A stretch of 64,000 nucleotides of DNA from Trichodesmium sp050015995. Its GTDB lineage: Bacteria; Cyanobacteriota; Cyanobacteriia; Cyanobacteriales; Microcoleaceae. The position numbers and the translations under genes were made by a program. The first letter of the stretch is position 1; each line of letters starts with the position of its first letter. Of this stretch, positions 20,220 through 29,325 are shown in pieces. The notes under the pieces were generated by a model. That model did not search any database. It had not been told where the DNA came from and saw nothing but the letters and a program-made list of their open reading frames with translations. The stretch is taken from positions 1 to 64,000 of the forward strand of contig NZ_JBNHEP010000248.1 of NCBI RefSeq assembly GCF_050015995.1, read 5' to 3'.

Positions 20220-20324
20220 TATAGCGCTACGCATTAAGGTTAGGACATTTATACATCCTGAAACCCTTTGACACTTTACTATTCCCTATTCCCTATTCCC
20301 TATTCCCTAGCGCGTAGCGCTATA
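20220..20324. repeat. family-B TIR element, copy 2
   Basis: Left arm TATAGCGCTACGCATTAAGG, then GTTAGGACATTTATACATCC, an ATTCCCT heptamer array, and right arm GCGCGTAGCGCTATA. The copy at 41186-41276 is nearly the same sequence in the opposite orientation, including AAACCCTTTGACA. Confidence 0.8.
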
Positions 20325-20597
20325 TCAACAAAATATTCAAGCTGGAACATCGCCATAAATGTAAATTAATAGCTAATTTTCCCCTTAAAAGGGTAGGCTT
20401 TCAACCTGAAGAATTAATAATTACAGCAGATTCCAGGTTAATGTGGTATAATTGAGAGAATGAATATTTTTTGCCTCTTCCCAAACTCCCCACCTCCCTA
20501 CTCCCTGGAAACAACCCTACCTGACGAGGAGAGTAAACCGAACAGCAGAAATAACTTAAACTAAGAAAAAGTAAACATTCATAGTAATTCATTTTCT

Positions 20598-23561
20598 ATG
20601 CCTCTATTAACCGAAAGAACTTTAGAAGTTGGACAAAAATTAGAAGGCTTTGAAGTAAAAGCCATTACTGACCTGAAGCAACAGCAGATGGTGGCATATC
20701 AACTAGAACATCTCAAAACAGGTGCCAAACTACTACACTTATATTCAGAAGATGCCGAAAATCTATTTTCAATTAGTTTTCCCACTCCCCCTCCAAATAG
20801 TACAGGAGTACCCCACATTTTAGAACATTCTGTACTAGCAGGTTCAAAAAAATATCCTGTACGGGAACCATTTTTTGAAATGCTAAAAATGAGTCCGGCA
20901 ACCTTTATCAATGCCATGACCGGTCCTGACTGCACATATTATCCAGTCTCCAGTAAAGTCAAACAAGACCTATTCAACTTGGCAGAAGTATACTTTGATG
21001 CCGTATTCCATCCGCTGCTGACTGAAAATACGTTTAAACGAGAAGGACATCATCTAGCTCCTGCTGACCCCGAAAATCCAACAGGAAAATTAAAATTTAC
21101 AGGGGTAGTTTACAACGAAATGAGTGGAGCTTTTTCTGACCCCGAACAAAGGTTAGAAAGTATTGCTAACCAGAGTCTATTTCCTGATAACATTTATGGT
21201 CTGGAATCCGGAGGCGACCCCAAAAATATTCCCGAACTCACTTACGAAGACTTCCGTGACTTCCATGCTAACTACTATCATCCCAGTAATGCTTACTTCG
21301 TTTTCTACGGCAATATTCCCACTCCCGAATATCTCAACTTTTTAGCCCAAAAATTAGAAGCTTTTGAAAGACGGGAACCCAATATTAATATTAATCCTCA
21401 GTCTCAATGGAGTGAACCTCAGTTCAAAGAAGAATCTTATCCTGTTAGTGCAGCAGATGAAACAACAGAGAAAACTTACATAATGCTCAAATGGTTGGTG
21501 GGAGATAGCACCAACTCTGACGAATGGGTAGCTTTAGATATTCTCAGTCGTATTTTATTGGGAAATGAAGCAGCACCATTGAAAAAAGCGATCGTTGAGT
21601 CTCAAATTGGTCAAGACTTACTGAGTTCTGGGGTAGATCGTGTTGGTAAAGAAACTACTTTCCATGTGGGTATTCAAGGCAGCGAACCAGACCGTGGTGA
21701 AACATTTACTCAGTTAGTCATCAATACCCTAGAAACAATTGCTGGTGGTGAAATTGAATCTAGTATCGTTGAAGCAGCATTTCAACAGGCAACCTATCAA
21801 AACCAAGAAATAGCTCGAATGTACCCTTTGCGGATGTTGTTCCGGGTGATGCAAACTTGGATTTATGGTAACGACCCATTGACCCTTTTACATATTGGTG
21901 ATCGCCTCGCCGAATGTAAACAACGTTATGCTGAAAATCCTAACTATTTCAACGACTTAATTCGGGAAAAATTACTCAACAACTCCCACCGTTTGACTCT
22001 GGTCTTAAAACCAGACCAAGAATGGCAATCTAATTATGACCAAGAAGTAGTCGCACAAGTCGAACAGATACGTTCTCAATTAACTCCAGAACAACTAGAG
22101 CGCATCGCTACTGAAGCAGAGGAATTAGAAGTGGAGTCAGGAACTCCCAATGCTCCCGAAGAAGTAGCTAAACTGCCTCAACTACAAGTAAGCGACTTAC
22201 CCGAAAAACCAGAACATATTCCTACTGATGTCGAAGAACTTGATGGTGGAGTTACACTATTACGGAATCATGTGTTGGCAAATGGAGTAAATTATTTACA
22301 ACTAGACTTTAGTTTACGGGGGTTGCCCGAAGATTTGTGGTTGTACGTATCTAGTTATATAGATGCACTCCGGAAATTAGGTGCAGGAGAAATGAACTAC
22401 GAACAGGTTGCTCGTGGAATAGCTTCTTATACTGGCGGAATTAATTTTCAATGTCAGTTGCGGACTTATGCTCAAGACGCCTATCGCCCTGTGTATGGGC
22501 TTCGTGTTACCATGAAAACCCTGGATGAACAGATTGAACCAGCATTAGAGTTGTTGCGGAATATGATTTTTGCAGTTAACCCCCGCGATACAGCTCGACT
22601 ACGGGAAGTGATGATTCAGTCTCATGCTCAATGTAGTTCCGATTTGATTTACAATGGCATCTACACAGCTATGTTGCGAGCTAGTGCTGGCATGACATCA
22701 GAAGGTAAGATTAGCGAAATTGTTAATGGTTTGCCTCAACTGGAGTTGCTGAATAAAGTATGCGATCGCTTTGATGAGCATGGGGCAAATATGATGGCTA
22801 AGATTGAAACTCTCCGGGATTATATAGCAAATCAACCTTTGACTGCTAGTTTTACTGGTTCGGATAGTGCTTATGAAGTAGTACAGAAAAATCTTTCGGA
22901 GTGGGGGAGTCAGCAACAGCAACAAGAAGGAGATATTTTTCCTAGTCGCTTTGAACCAATTTACAATGTGAGGGAAGGTTTAGCAGGTCCAGTACAGGTA
23001 GCTTATTGCGTTCAGACTATGCCAGCACCTCACTTCAGTAACGAAAGAGCACCACTTTTAAGGTTAGGCGCTCATTTATTAGGTTTGGGTTATCTATTCA
23101 GTGAAATTCGTCTGAAGGGTAATGCTTACGGTGCAGGATGTAGTTACAGTGGTTTAGGAAAGACTGTTTCTCTGTATTCCTATCGCGACCCCCATGTTAG
23201 TCGTACTCTGGATGTATTTGCTGGTTTGATAGATTACCTCAAGGATGTAGATTGGACTCAGACTGATGTTGACCGGGCAATTATTGCTACAACTCAGGAT
23301 GATTCTCCCGTGCTGCGTCCAGAAACAGCGACAAGTTTAGCTTTGGAACGTTATCTGACAGCGAAAACTGCTGAACTCAGGGAGGAACGTTATGAGCGAT
23401 CGCTGAAAGCTACAGTGGTGGATGTGAAACAAACTTTATTGGATGTGTTTACTGCGGGGATGGAACGTAATAATATTTGCGTGATGTCTTCTCGCGAGAA
23501 ATTAGAAGAAGCAAATCACCATCGGGAGGCAGATCCATTGAATATTTCTGATATTATGTAA
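20598..23561 (+). CDS. M16C (PreP-type) zinc metallopeptidase
   Basis: At 987 residues this is the full length of the presequence-protease/M16C family, which degrades peptides inside a closed two-half chamber. The inverted zinc motif HILEH gives His 73, Glu 76 (catalytic) and His 77, and the third ligand is Glu 174 in VYNEMSGAFSDPE. The C-terminal half (from about residue 530) is the catalytically silent partner domain. There is no signal peptide, so it is probably cytoplasmic, degrading peptides or cleaved targeting sequences. A terminator-like hairpin follows the stop. Nothing around it suggests an operon. Confidence 0.92.
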   Translation: MPLLTERTLEVGQKLEGFEVKAITDLKQQQMVAYQLEHLKTGAKLLHLYSEDAENLFSISFPTPPPNSTGVPHILEHSVLAGSKKYPVREPFFEMLKMSPATFINAMTGPDCTYYPVSSKVKQDLFNLAEVYFDAVFHPLLTENTFKREGHHLAPADPENPTGKLKFTGVVYNEMSGAFSDPEQRLESIANQSLFPDNIYGLESGGDPKNIPELTYEDFRDFHANYYHPSNAYFVFYGNIPTPEYLNFLAQKLEAFERREPNININPQSQWSEPQFKEESYPVSAADETTEKTYIMLKWLVGDSTNSDEWVALDILSRILLGNEAAPLKKAIVESQIGQDLLSSGVDRVGKETTFHVGIQGSEPDRGETFTQLVINTLETIAGGEIESSIVEAAFQQATYQNQEIARMYPLRMLFRVMQTWIYGNDPLTLLHIGDRLAECKQRYAENPNYFNDLIREKLLNNSHRLTLVLKPDQEWQSNYDQEVVAQVEQIRSQLTPEQLERIATEAEELEVESGTPNAPEEVAKLPQLQVSDLPEKPEHIPTDVEELDGGVTLLRNHVLANGVNYLQLDFSLRGLPEDLWLYVSSYIDALRKLGAGEMNYEQVARGIASYTGGINFQCQLRTYAQDAYRPVYGLRVTMKTLDEQIEPALELLRNMIFAVNPRDTARLREVMIQSHAQCSSDLIYNGIYTAMLRASAGMTSEGKISEIVNGLPQLELLNKVCDRFDEHGANMMAKIETLRDYIANQPLTASFTGSDSAYEVVQKNLSEWGSQQQQQEGDIFPSRFEPIYNVREGLAGPVQVAYCVQTMPAPHFSNERAPLLRLGAHLLGLGYLFSEIRLKGNAYGAGCSYSGLGKTVSLYSYRDPHVSRTLDVFAGLIDYLKDVDWTQTDVDRAIIATTQDDSPVLRPETATSLALERYLTAKTAELREERYERSLKATVVDVKQTLLDVFTAGMERNNICVMSSREKLEEANHHREADPLNISDIM

Positions 23562-23577
23562 TCAGGAATATTAAACA

Positions 23578-23610
23578 AGAAACCGGGTTTATAATACAAA
23601 TCCGGTTTCT
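23578..23610 (+). terminator. hairpin after the M16C peptidase gene
   Basis: AGAAACCGG pairs with CCGGTTTCT over a 15-base AT-rich loop, starting 17 bases after the stop. It lacks a clear T-run, so it may be a processing or attenuating hairpin and not a strong intrinsic terminator. Confidence 0.5.
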
Positions 23611-23724
23611 ATGCTTTAGATTTGAGAGCAGTTTTCATTAACATAGAGTACAGAGATTTGGGCTTAAAGGCAGAAAGAAGGTAGAGAGAGGGCAGAAGTT
23701 TCTCCGCAAGACGTGGGAGAAAGC

Positions 23725-23889
23725 TTATCGTGATGTGGTTGTGAAGGGTAAATTTAAACTCCAGTTATTCTGCTCAAAAATAAACTCACTGTAATCAGCT
23801 AAGTCATCAAGTCCTACTAAATTTAGCCAAATCTCTAAACTTAACCAGACTGTTATTCTGACCAATAAAGTTTTCCATCTAACTCGCAT
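23725..23889 (-). CDS. small hypothetical protein with LDDLADYSEFIFEQ motif
   Basis: A 54-residue protein from the ATG at 23889 (MRVRWKTLLVRITVWL). A GAGGAG ribosome binding site lies nine bases upstream, which favours this start over the in-frame ATG at 23913. It has an N-terminal amphipathic or hydrophobic helix (TLLVRITVWLSLEIWLNLVG), then GLDDLADYSEFIFEQ and a Thr/Ser-rich end. I have the impression that the LDDLADYSEF segment recurs in small cyanobacterial proteins, but cannot verify it. It could be membrane-associated. Function unknown. Confidence 0.5.
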   Translation of the reverse strand: MRVRWKTLLVRITVWLSLEIWLNLVGLDDLADYSEFIFEQNNWSLNLPFTTTSR

Positions 23890-23984
23890 CGGAGTATTCT
23901 CCTCAAATCTCATCTGTGTGAATAACTGAAGTCCTCAGTGGGAGCGGTGAACTCCCACACTTGGATAATACAACTTAAAAATCG

Positions 23985-24425
23985 TTAATCTTTAATCCGA
24001 TCAATCAGCAGAACATACCATGTATTTTGACCCACAATGCCATCAACTGCTAAAGACATATCTTTTTGGAATTGCTTGACAGCTTTTTCAGTGTTTGAAC
24101 CAAAAATACCGTCTACAACTAGATTGCCATAACCGATTTCATTCAGGGTGATTTGCAGACTTTCAACATCATTACCCCTGCTATTCCGACTGAGAGTAGG
24201 AGGCACTAAAGCTTTCCAAGTTTGAGAACCAACAACACCATCCACTGTTAAATTTCGGTCTTTTTGGAACTGCTTAACTGCAGTGTCAGTGCGGGAACCA
24301 AAGATGCCATCTTCCACTAAAGAACCATAGCCAGCGTTATTCAGAAGCCGTTGGACTAAAGTCACATCAGAACCGATGCTTCCATTGCGTAAAATCGGTA
24401 AAGAAAAAGAACTTGAAACAGTCAT
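23985..24425 (-). CDS. protein with two peptidoglycan-binding (PG_binding_1) domains
   Basis: A 146-residue protein made of two tandem repeats of about 64 residues (about 14-70 and 78-140). Each has the pattern SLVEDGIFGSRTDTAVKQFQ followed by LTVDGVVGSQTWKAL. This is the three-helix PG_binding_1 fold, usually a cell-wall targeting module of hydrolases. No catalytic domain and no recognisable signal peptide are present; the N-terminus is MTVSSSFSLPILRNG. AGGAG lies nine bases before the ATG. It is probably co-oriented and co-expressed with the shorter relative at 24698, whose N-terminus (MTVSTLPLLKEG) is similar. Role unclear without a secretion signal. Confidence 0.85.
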   Translation of the reverse strand: MTVSSSFSLPILRNGSIGSDVTLVQRLLNNAGYGSLVEDGIFGSRTDTAVKQFQKDRNLTVDGVVGSQTWKALVPPTLSRNSRGNDVESLQITLNEIGYGNLVVDGIFGSNTEKAVKQFQKDMSLAVDGIVGQNTWYVLLIDRIKD

Positions 24426-24697
24426 TGTTAATTCTCCTGTATTGAGATAAGTGAGTATGAGAAATTAGATGGGTTTGATGAGGCACAAACCGCTTTCATT
24501 TAGGGCAAGACCTATTTAGAAGTCTGTTTCCGTGGGGTATACCGTACATGGTAGTGTAATAGATGAAACTCACTCAGACCAAAGATTCGGCTCCAAATCT
24601 GTGTTGATAATTAGGCAGAATTTGATTCATCATCATTTTGCCATCGCAGTTTCATCCTAAATATCACTAGATATTTACCACTACCAGTATTTTGGTT

Positions 24698-25015
24698 TTA
24701 ATAAGTGTATTTGAAGATAGCATCACCCAACGCTTTCCATGTTTCAGGACCCACCACTCCATCTACTGTGATGTCAGGTGATGGAAAAGGAAAAATAGCG
24801 TTATAATTTGCTTGAAATTCAGTTACTATTTGTCGGCATTGATTATCGTACTGAGCATCAAATTTCACATTAGTTGTAATCAGAGATGGTCTACCTTGTT
24901 GCACACCAAACCAATAGATTGAGGATAGTAACTGTTCAAGAAAGCGAACAGCATCTCCGCTATCACCCTCTTTTAAAAGAGGTAAAGTTGATACAGTCAT
25001 TGTTGATATAGCCAT
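24698..25015 (-). CDS. peptidoglycan-binding domain protein
   Basis: A 105-residue protein with a single extended PG_binding_1 domain: GDSGDAVRFLEQLL, then FDAQYDNQCRQIVTEFQ and ITVDGVVGPETWKALGDAIF. An insertion (WFGVQQGRPSLITTN) sits between the first helix and the second. AAGGAG lies nine bases upstream of the ATG; an internal Met 6 would give an N-terminus matching the neighbour at 23985. No signal peptide. Same strand as 23985, 272 bases apart. Confidence 0.8.
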   Translation of the reverse strand: MAISTMTVSTLPLLKEGDSGDAVRFLEQLLSSIYWFGVQQGRPSLITTNVKFDAQYDNQCRQIVTEFQANYNAIFPFPSPDITVDGVVGPETWKALGDAIFKYTY

Positions 25016-25232
25016 TTGAGAAAACTCCTTATTGCTTCATTACAAACAATAGTAACCAAGGTTTATTTGCAGTAACGAAAAATGACACTTAATTTCCAGT
25101 TGAATTTTAAATAAGACTTTCTCTCGAAATTTTCCATCACAACTGTGAATTCCCAATTCACTTCAAAACAAAAATCCAACTTTTATAGCCAAATTATTCA
25201 CAATTTAACCTCCTCAGCGGAAAAATTGAAAT

Positions 25233-25410
25233 AGCACTCAGCGGTCAGCTATCAGCTTCTAGCAGCTTGTGTAATGGGGGATACTTAAGAGAAGCCACTC
25301 CGCGTCTAGAAACCCCCACGCAAAGCGCACCACCCGCTTTTTCGCTCTATAGTGGGGGACTTAAACCCTTGGATTTTTAGCGCTCTAGCTAAATGCGCTC
25401 AAACTAATAG
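25233..25410. repeat. family-F dispersed repeat, copy 1
   Basis: Features in order: AGCACTCAGCGGTCAGC, TGTGTAATGGGGGATA, GCGCACCACCCGC, TATAGTGGGGGACTTAAACC, TTGGATTTTTAGCG and GCTAAATGCGCTCAAACTAA. The copy at 41366-41542 has the same order of blocks with scattered differences. Not obviously bounded by inverted repeats. Confidence 0.7.
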
Positions 25411-25532
25411 ACATCTCCAAAAATAAAAAGTAAAGTCAATTATTATCCATAAATTATCAATTCCTCCTCCCTATTCCCTATTCTCTATTCCCTATTCCCT
25501 GTTCCCTGTTCCCTCTTTTCTGGAGATGTCTA
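25408..25532. repeat. family-C TIR element, copy 3
   Basis: Left arm TAGACATCTCCAAAAATAAA, right arm CTTTTCTGGAGATGTCTA, with an ATTCCCT/GTTCCCT heptamer array inside. The arms are the cleanest of the family. Confidence 0.8.
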
Positions 25533-25576
25533 ATAGCTAATAGCTAGTTAACTGATAACTGATAACTGAAATGACT

Positions 25577-27463
25577 TCACTTAGACCTGACATTAGAAGG
25601 AGGAATTTGCTCAATATTAATCAAAGACTTAATCACCGACTTAACAACAGGAGCAGCAACCCTTCCCCCACTACCCCTAACAGGTTCATCAATAACTGCC
25701 AAAACTACATAACGGGGAGACTCCACAGGCAAAATACCCACAAAACTTGTAACTTTAGCACTCTTAGAATAACCCCCAGTTTCAGAAGCTTTTTGAGCCG
25801 TACCAGTTTTACCAGCAATTCGATATCCACGCAGTCTAGCTTTTTTACCAGTACCACCCTCAACCACCTTTTCCATCATTGCCAGAACTTTTGTGGTAGT
25901 GTCAGAAGAAAAAACCTGTTTAGGTTGTGGCAAAGGTAACTGCCAATATGGTTGCCCCTTACTATCAAATAATCCACGGACAACATGGGGTGTCACCAAC
26001 TTCCCCCCATTTGCTAAAGCTGCATTCAGTTGTGCTAGTTTCAGCGGTGTCAGAGAAAACCCCTGACCAAAAGCAGTAGTCGCCGCTTCCACTGGCACCA
26101 TTAAAAACTGGTTTCTACCCTTCAAAATGCTAGCTGCTTCAAAAGGTAAGTCTGTGCCAGTAGTATCCTCTAATCCTAGACGTTTGAGACCATCATAAAA
26201 AACAGCTCGTGGCATTTGTTCAATAATTTTAACCATACCGATATTACTAGAATGTTTAATAATCTCAGTTACACTCCGGGCACCACCGCCACCACCAGAA
26301 TTAAATATAGACCAAGTGCCAATTACCATTTTACCTGTATCGTAAAATACACTATCTTCTTCAATCGCTCCTACCTCTAAAGCTAAGGCCACATTTATTG
26401 GTTTAAAGGTCGAACCTGGTTCATAAACATCTGTTACGGCCCAATTCTTGAACAATGTCACGTCATAGTTATAGTATTGATTAGGGTCATAAGAAGGTTC
26501 TGATACCAGAGATAATATAGAACCATCAGCAGCGTCCATTACTATGACAGTACCTCGCTTGGCCTCATATTCTTCTAACTGTTTTTGAAGTATTGTTCGT
26601 ACCGATCGTTGTAAGCGAGAGTCAATAGTTAGGTGTAGGGAAAGGTCATCTAACTGTAAAAAACCTGTGGTTAGTTTATCAGGTACCAGAGCGCCTTTGA
26701 TTAAGCGCCGAAATTGGATTGTTTCTATAGAGCGTTCTAAGAGATTTTGTTGACTATATTCAATTCCCGCTTGACCTTTGCTTTCTCCATCTACATATCC
26801 TACTACTTCAGCTACTAATTCTTTCTGAGGATAGAGGCGTTGTGGGTGTTGAATTAATTCTAAGCCATCAACAAATAAATCATTAATTTTATTTGCAGTT
26901 TCTTGGGATATTAAGTCGGCAATTTTTATACCTGTTTCTCTTTGATTAAATATTTGGAGTAAGTCATTAGAAGTTAGGGTTTTTTCCAAATTTGCTCCTT
27001 CTAGAACAGTTGATAATTGGTAAGCAACTTCTTGTTTGGAGCGGTTAAAAATTTTGGGGTGAGCATAGAGAGTGTATGCTACTTTATCAATTGCTAAAAC
27101 ATTGCCGTTTCTATCAACTATTGGTCGTCTGGGAATGAAAGGATTTGATTGTACAGTTTGCTGTTGTTGGGCTATTTTTTGTAATGCTTTGCCCTGCACC
27201 ACTTGTAAACGAAATAGGTTAATTATTAATCCTACTAAGCCTAACATTAGAAGTATCCAGACTTGGTAAAGTCTCGATGTTCGACATTTTTCAGGGTTTT
27301 CTTTAGAGGGTGTTAATAGTGATTTTTGACCATTATTTCTGACATAATTTGTTTCGCCTTGAGGGTTTTTATTTTTAAGATGAGAAGTAGATTTTTCTGT
27401 TTGTTTGCGGTTGAAAGACCTACGACGAAGTTGGGAATTTGAAGGATAGTTAGAAGTAGCCAT
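25577..27463 (-). CDS. ftsI: peptidoglycan D,D-transpeptidase FtsI/PBP2-type
   Basis: A 628-residue class B penicillin-binding protein. A basic, Ser/Asn-rich cytoplasmic N-terminus (about 65 residues) precedes one transmembrane helix (VWILLMLGLVGLIINLFRL, about 68-88). Then come the dimerisation domain (about 105-270) and the transpeptidase domain. The active-site motifs are SxxK in GSTFKPINVALA (about residue 349), SxN in SSNIGM (about 402) and KTG in GKTGTAQKA (about 549). It crosslinks septal peptidoglycan in the divisome. The upstream same-strand gene at 27923 looks like an FtsL/FtsB-type partner. The 5' end and leader are duplicated in tandem (see 27427-27760). Confidence 0.93.
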   Translation of the reverse strand: MATSNYPSNSQLRRRSFNRKQTEKSTSHLKNKNPQGETNYVRNNGQKSLLTPSKENPEKCRTSRLYQVWILLMLGLVGLIINLFRLQVVQGKALQKIAQQQQTVQSNPFIPRRPIVDRNGNVLAIDKVAYTLYAHPKIFNRSKQEVAYQLSTVLEGANLEKTLTSNDLLQIFNQRETGIKIADLISQETANKINDLFVDGLELIQHPQRLYPQKELVAEVVGYVDGESKGQAGIEYSQQNLLERSIETIQFRRLIKGALVPDKLTTGFLQLDDLSLHLTIDSRLQRSVRTILQKQLEEYEAKRGTVIVMDAADGSILSLVSEPSYDPNQYYNYDVTLFKNWAVTDVYEPGSTFKPINVALALEVGAIEEDSVFYDTGKMVIGTWSIFNSGGGGGARSVTEIIKHSSNIGMVKIIEQMPRAVFYDGLKRLGLEDTTGTDLPFEAASILKGRNQFLMVPVEAATTAFGQGFSLTPLKLAQLNAALANGGKLVTPHVVRGLFDSKGQPYWQLPLPQPKQVFSSDTTTKVLAMMEKVVEGGTGKKARLRGYRIAGKTGTAQKASETGGYSKSAKVTSFVGILPVESPRYVVLAVIDEPVRGSGGRVAAPVVKSVIKSLINIEQIPPSNVRSK

Positions 27464-27922
27464 TTCAGTGATTTTAGGGAATAGGGAATAAGGAACAGGG
27501 AACAGAGAACAGGGAATAAAAATACAAAAAGATAACTGTATCTCACGAGCTTGAGAAACGCTATACTTTTGATTTTTAACTTTTAACTTTGATTAATTCT
27601 TACTTTTGAATTTTGAATTTTGAATTTTGAATTTTTCAATGAAGTTGGGAATTTGAAGGATAGTCAGAAGTAACCATTTCAGTGATTTTAGGGAATAGGG
27701 AATAGGGAACAGGGAACAGAGAACAGGGAATAAAAATACAAAAAGATAACTGTATCTCACNNNNNNNNNNNNNNNNNNNNNNNNNNNNNNNNNNNNNNNN
27801 NNNNNNNNNNNNNNNNNNNNNNNNNNNNNNNNNNNNNNNNNNNNNNNNNNNNNNNNNNNNTTTTAACTTTTAACTTTGATTAATTCTTACTTTTGAATTT
27901 TGAATTTTGAATTTTAACTTTT
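27427..27922. repeat. 214-bp tandem duplication of the ftsI 5' end and leader, with assembly gap
   Basis: GAAGTTGGGAATTTGAAGGA at 27427 recurs at 27641 (period 214), continuing through GGGAATAGGGAAT heptamers to GATAACTGTATCTCAC. Copy 2 carries a mutated start region that would encode only a 13-residue decoy (MVTSDYPSNSQLH, stop). A 100-N run at 27761-27860 interrupts copy 2. By alignment with copy 1 only about 27 bases should be missing there. TTTTGAA heptamers end the block. Confidence 0.8.
27761..27860. other. assembly gap (100 N)
   Basis: A run of exactly 100 N, a scaffold placeholder and not a measured length. It lies inside the second copy of the ftsI leader duplication. Confidence 0.95.
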
Positions 27923-28495
27923 TCAATATCCCACTGGTGTTTTGAAGAGATATTTATGACCTGAACTAGATTCTAGATAAGGTTGAGGAGGATTAGGAGC
28001 AGGACGTGGAGGTGCTGGTTCTAAAAATATTCTCTTGACAGAATCTCGTGAAGTTAAACCACTGTCAGAAGTTGATGCTTGTTCAGCTATATGATTTTTT
28101 AAGAGTTCATTAGCAACACTTATCTGCTGTTCTTTTTGTCTAAGTTTTTGTAATTGTTGATATTCTGTTGTCCATTTAGACTGGCCATAAATTGTTAAGC
28201 CATAAAAGGCCACACTCGCACTTGCTAATAATACCGCGACAATGGATGAAGTGAATTGCGTCGCTATCAAAGATTTTAACCACAGAGGTTTGGACTGGGG
28301 TAGGGATATGACTTGATCCTGGTTCTGTGCTTGAATTGTTTGTAAGTCTGTACCCTCTTGAGAGGTATAGTTACCATCAGATAAATTTTTTTCTGTTGGT
28401 TTCTGTCGGCGAGTTGATTTTTTTGAGATGACAGAAAAATTATTTTTTGTGGACTTATTGCTTGAGGTTGGAAATGTACTTCTAACTGCGACCAT
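27923..28495 (-). CDS. FtsL/FtsB-like bitopic protein upstream of ftsI (inferred)
   Basis: A 190-residue protein. A polar, Lys/Ser-rich cytoplasmic N-terminus (about 70 residues) is followed by one transmembrane helix at about 78-104 (SSIVAVLLASASVAFYGLTI), then a heptad-rich segment at about 108-140 (EYQQLQKLRQKEQQISVANE) and a Pro-rich tail (PAPPRPAPNPPQPY). The topology (short cytoplasmic part, single helix, periplasmic coiled coil) and its place directly before ftsI match FtsL/FtsB, divisome proteins that vary widely in sequence. The identity is inferred from topology and synteny, not homology. Confidence 0.55.
   Translation of the reverse strand: MVAVRSTFPTSSNKSTKNNFSVISKKSTRRQKPTEKNLSDGNYTSQEGTDLQTIQAQNQDQVISLPQSKPLWLKSLIATQFTSSIVAVLLASASVAFYGLTIYGQSKWTTEYQQLQKLRQKEQQISVANELLKNHIAEQASTSDSGLTSRDSVKRIFLEPAPPRPAPNPPQPYLESSSGHKYLFKTPVGY

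Positions 28496-29325
<830 letters not shown>

Larger units (their letters stand above)
19054..20597. other. intergenic region with repeats
   Basis: No supported gene. Contains family-E copy 2 (19648-19918), a single family-D arm near 20160-20185 and family-B copy 2 (20220-20324). It is also the shared upstream region of the sensor kinase (leftward) and the M16C peptidase (rightward), so promoters for both should lie near its ends. Confidence 0.6.
25016..25576. other. intergenic region with family-F and family-C repeats
   Basis: No gene. Contains family-F copy 1 (about 25233-25410) directly followed by family-C copy 3 (25408-25532), then TTATCAG-type heptamers that run up to the ftsI stop codon. 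Confidence 0.6.
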
